This document shows positions 45,040-54,216 of a stretch of 64,000 bases of DNA, in pieces. The stretch's first letter is position 1. Every line of letters begins with the position of its first letter. The translations under genes were made by a program, and so were the position numbers. The DNA lies in the NCBI GenBank assembly GCA_903828455.1, contig CAIKMJ010000045.1:61176-125175 (forward strand). Reading direction: 5' to 3'. Source of the stretch: an uncultured Acidobacteriia bacterium. GTDB lineage: Bacteria; Acidobacteriota; Terriglobia; Bryobacterales; Bryobacteraceae. A model generated the notes under the pieces. The model was not told the origin of the DNA. It saw only the letters and a list, made by a program, of their open reading frames with translations, and did no database searches.

Positions 45040-45539
45040 TCAATCCAAAAACAATACTCGCCGAGTGGGTGACGGCGCTTCAGTCCTGCCCGGATCTCGT
45101 GACTGCGATTGGCGGGGACGCGAGCGATATTCGGGCCTTCATGGAGGGCCTCGCCACGGACAACAACCTGCGGCTGGCCATCGTGCAGATGCCGCCCGGC
45201 TCGATCCTTGTTGCCTGGAATGGGACGAGCCCGAAGCGGTTCTCTGGTGGCGCGCTTCACTTCGCGCACCATTTTTCGATTTACCTGCGCGCACCTGAAC
45301 TGGCGGCCACCGCAACCTATGCCGACCTTTTCTGGCTGCTGGTAAGCGCGATCCCAACCGGCTGCCAATCATGGCAGTCGCTGTTGCACTACCAGATCGA
45401 TCCCGACTGCTATCCCATGGACCTCGATCTTCCGGCCGCGCACCGCAACACCGTCGTGATCAGCGCGGACGGCGCAACCCTCGATTACTTCGAGGTGCAG
45501 GCAACTCTCGTCGAGCAGGGTAACCCCGGCGGCGAATGA
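45036..45539 (+). CDS. Probable tail terminator / minor tail protein (gpU-like)
   Basis: 167 residues from a GTG at 45036. It begins INPKTILAEWVTALQSCPDL and includes GALHFAHHFSIYLRAPE. Length and position between connector and tail tube match tail terminators; similarity is by position more than motif. Confidence 0.6.
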   Translation: MINPKTILAEWVTALQSCPDLVTAIGGDASDIRAFMEGLATDNNLRLAIVQMPPGSILVAWNGTSPKRFSGGALHFAHHFSIYLRAPELAATATYADLFWLLVSAIPTGCQSWQSLLHYQIDPDCYPMDLDLPAAHRNTVVISADGATLDYFEVQATLVEQGNPGGE

Positions 45540-45550
45540 AGGAGAACGTT

Positions 45551-45721
45551 ATGGATTCCATTTTCATGAAATCGCCCTCGGGCGAAGTGAGGGAAGTCGA
45601 GGCGACCGCCGCAGCGCTTACGCCGCTGATGGTTGCGGGGTGGCGACAGGTTCCGGCCGCGGCGTCCGCCACACAAACGACAACTCAGAAACCGGCGGCC
45701 ACGGCTGCAGAGGAGAAATAG
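45551..45721 (+). CDS. Small tail-region protein, unknown function
   Basis: 56 residues from the ATG at 45551 with GGAG 6 nt upstream; an ATG at 45536 overlapping the previous stop is possible. The sequence (DSIFMKSPSGEVREVEATAA) ends in a threonine/alanine-rich tail and reads into the tail tube gene 2 bp later. Confidence 0.6.
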   Translation: MDSIFMKSPSGEVREVEATAAALTPLMVAGWRQVPAAASATQTTTQKPAATAAEEK

Positions 45722-45723
45722 GC

Positions 45724-46752
45724 ATGGCAAACATCAACGAACTGCTGAATGGTTGGGGCTTCGGTAAGCAGACAGCCATCGGCACAGCGAATACGTCGGG
45801 CACGATCTGGCGTCACACGAACCTTACGACGAAGCCGTGGGCCAAGATGCCGGTGAACGAAGACGACCGGGCGGAAATCGGCAAAGGCCACGAATTCCCC
45901 ACGCAGCTTTTCAAGTCGCACTACAACATGCCGCCGTACGAGATCTCGAAGTACGCCTCGTCCGAGTTCCTTGCGTGGGCGATGTCCTTCTCGCTCGGCA
46001 ATGTCACGCTCAGCGGCAGCGGACCCTACACGTACGTGGTGATTCCGGCTCTGGGCGCGACGAACGCCACGGGCCTTGAGCTCCCGTATTTCTCGTTCGT
46101 GCAGCAGATCCGCCCTGGCGGGTCCGCGGTACTCGATGAAATGCTCGTCGGCTGCGCCGTCAAATCATGGAAGCTGTCGATCAAGAACTCGCCGGGCCGG
46201 GCCAGCGCCATGTGCTCGGTCGAGTGCGTCACTACGGGACAGTACACCTCGCCCAGCGGCATTACGCTCCCCGCCGTTTATTCCCCGCACGAATTCAACG
46301 CCGGGATGATCTCGGCGCTGACCTTCAACGGGATCAACTACTTGTCGGGCGGCACCGGCAAGCAGTTCGTCTCGATGGAGGCTTCGTGGGAGAACAACTT
46401 CCGGCCCGGCTTCTTCCCCGGATCGGGCACGCAGGACGGCTATCAGATTCAGGGAAGATTCGAGTGGGGCGACCGCGTGTTCGCGGTCCAGTTCGTGGTT
46501 CGCGTCGAGGCTGGCTCCACGGAGTACTCAAACCTGATCAATCTGACGACAGGGACGGCCACATTTACGCTGACGCGGGACGCGAATAATTCCTTCTCAA
46601 TGCTTATCCAGAAGATGGGCTTCAGTGTGGCCGAACTGTCGAATACCGACGGAATTGTCACGCTCCAGATCACCGGGGTTCAGCTTTACGACCCCACGAA
46701 CGGACTGGTGACGATGACCATCGTCACCCCTCAGACGGGCATTTGCCAATAG
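45724..46752 (+). CDS. Phage tail tube protein
   Basis: 342 residues. It has the long beta-strand pattern of major tail proteins (GFGKQTAIGTANTSGTIW, RVEAGSTEYSNLINLTTGT, TATFTLTRDANNSFSMLIQK). It lies between the tail terminator and the assembly chaperone. This protein would polymerise around the tape measure. Confidence 0.83.
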   Translation: MANINELLNGWGFGKQTAIGTANTSGTIWRHTNLTTKPWAKMPVNEDDRAEIGKGHEFPTQLFKSHYNMPPYEISKYASSEFLAWAMSFSLGNVTLSGSGPYTYVVIPALGATNATGLELPYFSFVQQIRPGGSAVLDEMLVGCAVKSWKLSIKNSPGRASAMCSVECVTTGQYTSPSGITLPAVYSPHEFNAGMISALTFNGINYLSGGTGKQFVSMEASWENNFRPGFFPGSGTQDGYQIQGRFEWGDRVFAVQFVVRVEAGSTEYSNLINLTTGTATFTLTRDANNSFSMLIQKMGFSVAELSNTDGIVTLQITGVQLYDPTNGLVTMTIVTPQTGICQ

Positions 46753-46763
46753 GAGATTAGACG

Positions 46764-47372
46764 ATGGAAGCAGAGATCAAAAGCGGCTTCGACGCGACGA
46801 AGCCTTTCGTTGTGCCGATCCTTTCCGGCGGCGAGAAGCGTTGCGAGGTTCGGTTTCCCTCGGACGAAGAATGGTGCGCATGGGCGCGCCAGCAGCGCAC
46901 TGTGCGCCGCTTCCTGGGGCGCGGCAAATCGCAGAGCGAGGATCTGGATCTACCGAAGATCAACGCCGATCTGTTTGCGAAGATCCGGACGGATAAGGAC
47001 GGGCCGGAATTCGACGAGGCAGAGGCCGGAATGGTAATCGGGCGGATTGAGCGGTGCACTGTCGTCGGCGTTGAGCGCGAGGGCATTAACTACCGGATCG
47101 AGATGAAGGTGCCGGGCGCGCGGGTCGTTCACGTTCTGCGGATGCCGACTGCAAAAGAGATGCAGGACCATGAGCGCGGCTCAACCAGTATCGTGGCGGC
47201 GCGGCGCTCAATTGAGACACGCGCATTCCTGGAGCCGAGTGGTGCGCTCTACGATAAGCTGCATATCTCACACGACGGCTACGCCGGTGCAGTGCCGATT
47301 GTTCATAAGTCGGCGGCGGTGTCCGAGGTCATCGCGCAGCTGGCTATCGAAGCCGATGAAGACCCGGAATAG
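46764..47372 (+). CDS. Probable tail assembly chaperone
   Basis: 202 residues. Acidic, with MEAEIKSGFDATKPFVVPIL and RSIETRAFLEPSGALYDKL. Its position between tail tube and tape measure is that of lambda gpG. The next open frame is in the -1 frame and starts right at its stop, as in G/GT pairs, although no canonical slippery heptamer is visible. Confidence 0.65.
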   Translation: MEAEIKSGFDATKPFVVPILSGGEKRCEVRFPSDEEWCAWARQQRTVRRFLGRGKSQSEDLDLPKINADLFAKIRTDKDGPEFDEAEAGMVIGRIERCTVVGVEREGINYRIEMKVPGARVVHVLRMPTAKEMQDHERGSTSIVAARRSIETRAFLEPSGALYDKLHISHDGYAGAVPIVHKSAAVSEVIAQLAIEADEDPE

Positions 47373-47425
47373 CCGCGCCCGGGGACTGGCCGGAAGAGCC
47401 GGGCGTTCGATTCCTGATCCGGTCG

Positions 47426-47782
47426 GTGTTGCATCAGGGGGCGCTGTGCGGACCGGAGGAAGACTGCCCTGACCGCGTCTTCCGCTGCCGCCGGTGCGGG
47501 TATTCAGAGCCGTCGGAGTTGAATGGCTGCCCCGGCTGCGGTGCGGGCTGGAAGGCCATCGATGTCAGCCACGGGCCGGGGTGCCCGAAGAACCTGCTCG
47601 AAGAGGCGATGGACACGCCAAACGGTGGCCTCGTGCGGCGGTGCTTCCGAATCCTGAGCGCTAAGAATATCGGGTTGACGATCACGCTGGCCGACATCAC
47701 GGAGGAGGAATTCCGGGTGCTGGAACTGATCGAGGCGGAGCGACGGGAGCGGATCACAAATGGGGATGGCATGTCAAGGTAG
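47426..47782 (+). CDS. Zinc-ribbon protein, possible frameshift extension of the tail chaperone
   Basis: 118 residues from a GTG at 47426; the same frame is open back to 47360 and reads protein-like there (PGDWPEEPGVRFLIRSVL), so the true N-terminus may come from a -1 frameshift out of the preceding gene. RCRRCGYSEPSELNGCPGCG is a zinc ribbon of two CxxC pairs. The end (LIEAERRERITNGDG) is helical. Confidence 0.55.
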   Translation: MLHQGALCGPEEDCPDRVFRCRRCGYSEPSELNGCPGCGAGWKAIDVSHGPGCPKNLLEEAMDTPNGGLVRRCFRILSAKNIGLTITLADITEEEFRVLELIEAERRERITNGDGMSR

Positions 47783-47811
47783 CGGTCGAGCTGGGCTGGT
47801 GGTACCCGGAG

Positions 47812-48444
47812 TTAAGACTTACCCTGAATTCCGTGGTGTATCGCTACGATCTGCTCTATATAGGGGAGGCATCTTTCCGTGAAGAACTCTCTGGACCGAT
47901 TAATCCGGTATGGTTCCAAGAGTTTGTGAATGGCTTGCTCAAGCTCGTAGTAGTTCTTGGTCTCGAATTCCTTGATCACCCTGAAACGGAATGGAACGCC
48001 CGTGGTGTAAAGCTGGCCGATTCGGGCATTAACACTTCCCGTGGTAATCCCGATCTTCACGATCTCCTCGCCTTCTCGTGTGTACAGGTTCGTGCCCAGG
48101 ACATACATTGTCCCCACCCCCGCTTCAAGCTTGTCGAGATCTTCAGTATCAATTTCCCCATCGGGCGCATCGCCGTCGTCAACCGGACCAGAAACAGCTA
48201 TCAACTTGATCGGTTTCTGGGATCTATCTACAGAAATCTGGCTGGCACTGCGAGCGGCCACATAAATCTGGGCCAATAACGCGTGGTCAATGTCCTTGTA
48301 GTGACCTTTTTCGACGTTGCGCTGGTGAGACTCCGTCCCGTAAAAATCGGGATGATCACTTTTGATCTTGTCGCGTAGCTGTTGCGGGGTCATTCCTTCA
48401 GGACGAGTCCGCAGGATCTGCCTAATAAGTTCAAAAAAGCTCAC
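47812..48444 (-). CDS. Winged-helix / GIY-YIG (T5orf172-type) nuclease, cargo gene
   Basis: 210 residues from a GTG at 48444 on the minus strand inside the tail operon. Residues 1-45 form a winged helix (SFFELIRQILRTRPEGMTPQ). Residues 110-205 are a GIY-YIG-like domain: MYVLGTN, EIVKIGITTGSVNARIGQL, then ELEQAIHKLLEPYR and SREFF. GIY-YIG domains are found in homing and restriction nucleases. It separates the zinc-ribbon gene from a gene with a damaged 5' end, suggesting insertion. Confidence 0.82.
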   Translation of the reverse strand: MSFFELIRQILRTRPEGMTPQQLRDKIKSDHPDFYGTESHQRNVEKGHYKDIDHALLAQIYVAARSASQISVDRSQKPIKLIAVSGPVDDGDAPDGEIDTEDLDKLEAGVGTMYVLGTNLYTREGEEIVKIGITTGSVNARIGQLYTTGVPFRFRVIKEFETKNYYELEQAIHKLLEPYRINRSREFFTERCLPYIEQIVAIHHGIQGKS

Positions 48445-48637
48445 CAGTCTACTCTATTCCCCGAAGACCAACGGCCACTCGACCTCGGCGTGTCTTTCAT
48501 GGAGCGTCACGCGAATCGGCCAAGATCCGGTGATGCTCTTCGAGTTTAACGCCTCCGCGCTATTCACTTAGCTGAAAAAGACGATCCGCCGAACGCTGTC
48601 CCAGGCCAAGTTCTCGGAGCTGGCCGTAGATCTCCAA

Positions 48638-49096
48638 ATGCCCCGATTCCAAACTGTCATCAAGAGCGCCCGCTTCGTCTACTCGCCCTACACCGCAACC
48701 GAAATGCAGGGATTCGCACAGGTGCTGGCGGATTCGATTCGGGCGCGCATCCAGAGCGGGCAGAACATATACGACCAGGCTGCTGCTCCCCTGAAGCCCG
48801 GCCTGCCGGGTCGGCGCGGTTATCCCGACTACAAGGTGGCGCGTGGTCTCCAGCCGGTTCGCGACTGGACGTGGAGCGGCCACACTCTGCGCTGCCTGAA
48901 GGTCCTCACCGCGAATGAGAACCGGGCCGTAATCGGGTTCCTGGACGAAACGAAGCCGGGCCGGCGGCTCACCGCATCGCAGATTGCACACATCAACAAC
49001 CGGCGTGAAGTCCAGTGGGGCGTCTCTCCACACGACCGCCAGGCCGTTCTCGCGGCGATCCTCAACCGACCCATCGTGAACGTTAAGGCAGCCTGA
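48638..49096 (+). CDS. Tail completion-like protein; frame extends upstream across an amber codon
   Basis: 152 residues from the ATG at 48638. This start has no Shine-Dalgarno sequence. The same frame is protein-like back to 48572 (LKKTIRRTLSQAKFSELAVD) and, across TAG at 48569-48571, back to about 48460 (NGHSTSACLSWSVTRIGQD). The gene may have been longer and was cut by the GIY-YIG insertion or a nonsense change. Function is inferred from position before the tape measure. Confidence 0.6.
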   Translation: MPRFQTVIKSARFVYSPYTATEMQGFAQVLADSIRARIQSGQNIYDQAAAPLKPGLPGRRGYPDYKVARGLQPVRDWTWSGHTLRCLKVLTANENRAVIGFLDETKPGRRLTASQIAHINNRREVQWGVSPHDRQAVLAAILNRPIVNVKAA

Positions 49097-49097
49097 A

Positions 49098-52000
49098 ATG
49101 GCAGACCAGGCAGAGCGCGTCATCCTCGAAGCTGAGGAGACTCCGGTACTTGAAGCCGTCGGCAAGGCTAACGCCGCGCTGGACAGCTTCGAGAAGAAGT
49201 CCGAGTCCTCCCACGGCAAGGTCATCCGCATTTCGGATCAGACCCGGTCGAGCGTCCAGCGGCTGATCGCGTCGCTTGAAAAGCAGGCCGATACCTACGG
49301 CAAGAGCGGCGTCGAGAAGCTCATCGCCCAACGCGACCAGCTTCTCCAGCGGTACAGCCGCGAGCCGCAGGCCATTGATGCGATCACGAAATCTTACGAA
49401 AAGATGATCGCGGTCGAGGAGCAGGGCCACGCCTCGGTCCAAAAGCTCGGGCTCGCGCTGAAAGACGTTTTCGAGGGCCGCACCAACTTCGCAGCCGTCG
49501 AAGTCGGGAAGTTCATTCAGAGCCTTTCCGGCATGGCCGCTGTCGCCGCAGGCGCGGGCGCGGCGCTGCTCGGACTCGTCGCTGGCTCCGTGGAATCGGT
49601 CAAAAGCCTGGCGCAATACGGCATCGCAATCAGGGACGTTGAACTGCGCACCGGTTTATCGGCGAAGCAGGTGGAGCAATTCAGCTTTGCCGCCCGGGCG
49701 GCGGGGCAGGACGTTTCGATCTTCGAGCGGATGATGCGCGGGCTGTCGGAAGCCGCCGACGATACCTCGAAGGAAGGCGAGAAGGCGCGCGCCACCATGC
49801 AGCGGATCGGCGTCACCATGGTGGACGCGCACACGGGCGCACTGAAGCCGACAGCGCAGGTATTGGAAGAGATCGCCGAGGGGCTGAACCGGCTGCCCGC
49901 CGGTTTTCAGCGCGACGAAGCCGCTCTTGCGCTCTTCAAACGGGCTGGCGTGGAGGCGGTTCCGGTCATCTCGGAACTCACCGAGAATCTGGAAATCGCC
50001 CGCAGTAAGGGGTACGGCCCGAGCGAAGAAGAAGTCCAGCGCTTCCTCCAATACCAGCGCGAGGTGACCGAAGCCGGATTCGCGTGGGAGCGGTTCGCGC
50101 GGAGCATCAAGGAACCGCTGGCCGCCACGGTTTCCGTCACGTTCAAGTGGCTGGGTGTCGCCTCGGACATCATGACGCTGCCTGGGAAGATCCTCGGGCA
50201 GAGGCTGTTAGGCGGAAAGCCGACTGCTGACGACATCGAGATGAAGGAAACGGAGGGCTATGGATATGGGGCGTCGATGTCCCGAAAGGCCCACGCCGAC
50301 GAACAGGCTGCCATCGCCCGAAACGATCAGATGGTCGCTGCCGCGAAGGCGGCGACCGAGAACGGCAAGCAACTGGAGGCGGCGGAGAAGAAACTCGCCG
50401 AACTTGAATCGCAACTGAAGACCGGCGTCATGCCGTCGGTGAACGAACCGATCCTCAAACAGATCGGCGCGCAACGCCAGACCATCGCCGACATCAAAGC
50501 CCGGACCGAAGCCGCGAAGGAGTTAAAGGATTGGGAGCGGCAGGCGGCCGAGTTCGAGAAAAAGGGCGATGAATCCGAACTGAACGCCATCGAGAAGATT
50601 TACTTCCAGCGTGACCAGCTTCTGAAGCAGGCCGAGAAGGTGAAGGCGTCCGAGGCCCAAATCGCCGCGATTCGGAAATCGGCGGACCAGCAGGCGGACG
50701 TCCTCTACAAGAAGAACGACGAGGAATTCGAGAAGTACGCAGCGAAGCACGACGCCGAGCAGCGGAAAGAGATGCTCGCGCTCATGATGCCCTCGAAGGA
50801 ACAGATGAAGGAGTGGGAAGAGGGCTTTGCCGCGCAGGAACGGATCGATGACATCCGGGTACAGACTCAGCGCACTGAGCTTCAGCGGCGCGCGGCGCGT
50901 TCGGAGCGCATGGCTGAACTGGCGGGCGGGAGCGACGAGGACATCGCGAAGCAGGCTTACGAGACCCGCCTCAAGCTGGCCGTCCAGCTGGCGAACATCG
51001 AAGCGGAGCGGATCTCGAAAGAAGAGAACGCGGCGAAGCGCTCCGTCATGGCAGCTGAGGCACAGAAAGACCTGTTCGGCGAACTCGCTCAGGCGCAGGA
51101 CCAGTTCGACGAGAAGCGGGCTCAAATCCAGCGGAAGCTCCAGCAGCAACGGGAACAGGAGTTGCAGTCACAGATTGATGGTTTGCAGAAGCAGGCCGAG
51201 AAACTGTTCGATGTCCTTTTCACGAAGCCAAAAAACTTCGGGAGGGATGTTCTAAATACGATTCAATCCTCCGTGCTCAAGCCGGTAACCGAGACTCTCG
51301 GCGGCGCGGCCGCGAATATTCTGCACCCGCTTATCTACGGGGCGGATGGGCATAGCGGATTGGCGGGCTTCTTCCATGGAACGTCGAAAGACCCGGTTCG
51401 GGTTTCGACAGACCTCAACACGACGGCGACCATGCAGAACAGCACGGTGATAGCGGGCTTGACCGCGATTCTCGCCGCCAGCATGGGAATGGCGGCTCCC
51501 TCGATCTCGGGTGGCGCTGCCGGTGTACCCGCGATATCGATTCCTTCAGTTTCAGCGCCGTCTTCTTCGCTTCCTGCCAGCCTGAATCTGCCGCTCTTCG
51601 GGGGTAGTTACTCGCTCGGCGAAGCATCGGCGGCAAGCGGCCCTGCAAGTGCCGCTTCGGGGGCAGGCGCGGCAGATATCGCCGAACTTCCGGTGCGTTC
51701 CGGTAGAAACTCGGCGCTCGACCCGCTGGCGGTGCTGTTCCCGAAAACCGGACAGGGAGGCGCAGGCGCCGGGAGCATCTTTCGGCCCGGGGGACTGAGC
51801 GGAATGCTCGGGAACCTCAAAAACACGGTCTACAATTCGGGTTCCATCCAGATGGGACCCGGTGTGGCGACTACAGCAGCCGGTATCGGCGGCCCGCTCG
51901 GCTCCATTGCCGGTGTAGCGTCCAGTCCTGCGGCCGGAATGGCTGGCCTGATGCTCGGGTTGAACGGCGTCCAGCGTCAGGGGGTCGGCGGAACCATTGA

Positions 52001-52679
52001 AGCCGGTCTCGGCGGCGCGCTGGCGGGTTTCTCGTTAGGTGCCCAAATCGGTGCCATCGGCGGGCCGATGGGAGCGTTAATCGGCGCGGGTGCCGGTGTC
52101 CTCGCTGGGGTCATCAGTTCCGTGTTCTTCGAGAATCCGCAGAGGAAGGCTCACGACCAGATCAAAAGCATCTATGGCGTGGACATCCCGCAGAACAGCG
52201 GGACGATCAAGCAGGTAGTTCAGATCGCCCAGTCGCAGTTCGGCGGCGACATCGCCGTGGCCGTGCGGTCGCCCAGCGTCCGTCAACTGGTGATGCTGTA
52301 TTCGGAAGCCACAGGCCAGAAGATGCCGCTCTCTGCCACGACGCCCTACGCGGGCAGCCTTGTAGAGCAAGGAGGCAGGCTGTATCAGCAAGCCAGCTAT
52401 CAGGACGGCCAGGCTCATGTTTATTCATCGGCGCTGCCGACACTCGGCGGCGTCGCGGCCAGCACGTATCCGACGCCCGGTGGCCCGAACACGGCGGGCG
52501 GAACCGGCCCGACGTACCTGTCTCTCAATATCGGCGGCAGCGACACTGCCAACTTTATGACCGGCCAGTTCGTGACACCCCAGTTCGTGACCGACCAGGC
52601 GTTGGCTGCGCAGTATTCGAGCTACGGGCGCACGCAGCAGTCGGCCAACATGCAGGTACCCGGATTGACGGTGGCGTGA
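49098..52679 (+). CDS. Tape measure protein
   Basis: 1193 residues. Long coiled coils (about 30-130 and 390-720) are followed by a hydrophobic Gly/Ala-rich C-terminal region (GLGGALAGFSLGAQIGAIGG, VLAGVISSVFF). This size and layout define tape measure proteins, which set tail length and help inject DNA. It starts 1 bp after the previous stop and overlaps the next start. Confidence 0.9.
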   Translation: MADQAERVILEAEETPVLEAVGKANAALDSFEKKSESSHGKVIRISDQTRSSVQRLIASLEKQADTYGKSGVEKLIAQRDQLLQRYSREPQAIDAITKSYEKMIAVEEQGHASVQKLGLALKDVFEGRTNFAAVEVGKFIQSLSGMAAVAAGAGAALLGLVAGSVESVKSLAQYGIAIRDVELRTGLSAKQVEQFSFAARAAGQDVSIFERMMRGLSEAADDTSKEGEKARATMQRIGVTMVDAHTGALKPTAQVLEEIAEGLNRLPAGFQRDEAALALFKRAGVEAVPVISELTENLEIARSKGYGPSEEEVQRFLQYQREVTEAGFAWERFARSIKEPLAATVSVTFKWLGVASDIMTLPGKILGQRLLGGKPTADDIEMKETEGYGYGASMSRKAHADEQAAIARNDQMVAAAKAATENGKQLEAAEKKLAELESQLKTGVMPSVNEPILKQIGAQRQTIADIKARTEAAKELKDWERQAAEFEKKGDESELNAIEKIYFQRDQLLKQAEKVKASEAQIAAIRKSADQQADVLYKKNDEEFEKYAAKHDAEQRKEMLALMMPSKEQMKEWEEGFAAQERIDDIRVQTQRTELQRRAARSERMAELAGGSDEDIAKQAYETRLKLAVQLANIEAERISKEENAAKRSVMAAEAQKDLFGELAQAQDQFDEKRAQIQRKLQQQREQELQSQIDGLQKQAEKLFDVLFTKPKNFGRDVLNTIQSSVLKPVTETLGGAAANILHPLIYGADGHSGLAGFFHGTSKDPVRVSTDLNTTATMQNSTVIAGLTAILAASMGMAAPSISGGAAGVPAISIPSVSAPSSSLPASLNLPLFGGSYSLGEASAASGPASAASGAGAADIAELPVRSGRNSALDPLAVLFPKTGQGGAGAGSIFRPGGLSGMLGNLKNTVYNSGSIQMGPGVATTAAGIGGPLGSIAGVASSPAAGMAGLMLGLNGVQRQGVGGTIEAGLGGALAGFSLGAQIGAIGGPMGALIGAGAGVLAGVISSVFFENPQRKAHDQIKSIYGVDIPQNSGTIKQVVQIAQSQFGGDIAVAVRSPSVRQLVMLYSEATGQKMPLSATTPYAGSLVEQGGRLYQQASYQDGQAHVYSSALPTLGGVAASTYPTPGGPNTAGGTGPTYLSLNIGGSDTANFMTGQFVTPQFVTDQALAAQYSSYGRTQQSANMQVPGLTVA

Positions 52680-53098
52680 TCATGCCGGGCAATCTCATCG
52701 GGTCCACGCCAAACGGGGTGATGCCCGCCTCGCTCTGTACCGCCTTTACTGAGTTGAGGGAATTTGGGCAGCTCCAGAACCAGTTTCACGATGGCACGAT
52801 CCAGCGGTCGCAACTTGCGCAGACCTCGCGGCGGACGTTCCGGCTCAGTAAACGGCTGAGTTCATCGCTGCTCTCGGCGCTGTACACCTTCTGGGTTTCC
52901 CAGAACGGCGGGTTGACGCCCTTCGTCTTTTACAACCCGTTCGACGTCGCGTCCGGCCAGCAGATCGGCAGCAACTACGATCCGACGGGCAACAATACGC
53001 AGGGGCGCGTCACGGTGGCGTTCCGTGGCAACTGGGCGCAGGCTACGGATATCGCGCGGACAAACGTGCAGGGACTGGAACTGGTGGAGGTAGGGTAA
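52676..53098 (+). CDS. Minor tail protein, gpM/DUF2460-like
   Basis: 140 residues from a GTG at 52676 overlapping the tape measure stop; an ATG at 52682 is an alternative. The core (TSRRTFRLSKRLSSSLLSAL followed by YTFWVSQNGGLTPFVFYNP) resembles distal tail proteins of the gpM/DUF2460 type. The next viral gene starts over 1 kb later, past two minus-strand cargo genes. Confidence 0.68.
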   Translation: MIMPGNLIGSTPNGVMPASLCTAFTELREFGQLQNQFHDGTIQRSQLAQTSRRTFRLSKRLSSSLLSALYTFWVSQNGGLTPFVFYNPFDVASGQQIGSNYDPTGNNTQGRVTVAFRGNWAQATDIARTNVQGLELVEVG

Positions 53099-53152
53099 CG
53101 GCGCGGCGCAACATTCGATAAAGTCGTCTTAGCTAGAATGCGCGGGGGCAAG

Positions 53153-53674
53153 TCAAAACTTCGTTCGATCAGCGCAGGATGTTTCTTTCGCTGTGATCGG
53201 AGTGTCGTCAAGATCGCCTGTGATCACGGAATGCATCATGAGCCGAAATATGGTTTTCGGGCTGTAACCATTCGTTGATCGTTGACTAGCGCCCTGTGCG
53301 GCCGCCCAGAGTTTCTCCACCTCGTTCTGCGGAAGTCCCAGGCACTGCCCATAGGCCACCGCCGTTGTCGGCACTGCCGCCGTTGTCGGCGCTGCCGCCG
53401 TTGTCGGCGCTGCCGCCGTTGTACTTGCTCCTTCCGGCTCCGATGTGGACTTAAAAAAGCTGTAGATGGCCAAGAGCACGACAAGTCCAATCAGCATAAG
53501 ACAACCCGCGTTCCGCGACTTCGTGTGGACTATCGGCTTGGCAATTTGCTCTTCTGAAACCTCGCGGTGCTCCTTGTCCTCGTTGTAGATTCGGTCGCGC
53601 TCCTCGCCCGAGATCTCAATGCGAGCCTTCTCTTCGAGGTAAATCCTGCGGCGTTCTTCCGGCGTCAGTTCCAC
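53153..53674 (-). CDS. Single-pass membrane protein with an 18-bp coding repeat, cargo gene
   Basis: 173 residues. Charged N-terminus with an ELTPEERRRIYLEEKARIEI motif, one transmembrane helix (CLMLIGLVVLLAIYSFF, residues 58-74), then a Thr/Ala/Pro linker made by an 18-bp tandem repeat, and a small C-terminal domain with two cysteines. Cytoplasmic N-terminus is likely. The gene splits the tail operon and reads against it; function unknown. Confidence 0.72.
   Translation of the reverse strand: MELTPEERRRIYLEEKARIEISGEERDRIYNEDKEHREVSEEQIAKPIVHTKSRNAGCLMLIGLVVLLAIYSFFKSTSEPEGASTTAAAPTTAAAPTTAAVPTTAVAYGQCLGLPQNEVEKLWAAAQGASQRSTNGYSPKTIFRLMMHSVITGDLDDTPITAKETSCADRTKF
53361..53414 (-). repeat. 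18-bp tandem repeat within the membrane protein gene
   Basis: Three copies of an 18-bp unit (GCCGTTGTCGGCGCTGCC, the first copy with one change) run from 53361 to 53414, with a partial fourth copy. They encode TTAAAP units of the periplasmic linker. Unit number may vary between strains. Confidence 0.8.
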
Positions 53675-53695
53675 GTCAGTTTTTCCAGTTGAAGA

Positions 53696-53951
53696 TTATT
53701 TCTGTTCCGCACTGCAAAAATGGTCGTTGCCATTATTGAAGAATGGGGCGTCTGATAACCGCGCCTTTTCACCCCATCTCCTTGTCTTTATCGTCTTCGT
53801 GATGAACAGTTTCATATCAGTCCCGGCTTTGGCGTGCGGTGATGAGCCCCCGTCGTAGTTAATCTTGTAAGCGTTGCCGCTGTCGGCTGCGGATGATGCT
53901 GGCACTGTCGCGCACAGAAGGGCCGCGAGAGTATCGCAAAAACACGTTCAT
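53696..53951 (-). pseudogene. Small secreted protein gene with an apparent frameshift in a T run
   Basis: The ATG at 53951 begins MNVF and then meets a TTTTT run. Removing one T would give MNVFCDTLAALLCATVPASS, a signal peptide, followed by ADSGNAYKINYDGGSSPHAK and a cysteine-containing end. In the present sequence the signal-peptide frame lacks a start. Either the gene is frameshifted or an alternative start is used. It lies just upstream of, and in the same orientation as, the membrane protein gene. Confidence 0.45.
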
Positions 53952-54216
53952 GATTAATTCCGCACTCGGACGTTAGCCTACTCCAACCGGGTGGCGAAGT
54001 CTACCCTGCAAAACAACCGGGGGGCGAGCAAAGGGTTATTTGGGTCAACGGAAGAATTCACCACGTCCGACCGAGCGCGGAGCAGAGCCCTGAGCGTCCT
54101 TAACTGGCTGAATGCATTTGTTCAACCCCCTCAAAGAGTCGGCAGCCAAAGCTCACTTTCATTGGCCGCTTCTTCGGTAGTCCAGCGTCCGTTCGGGCGC
54201 TTCCAATCACATCCCC

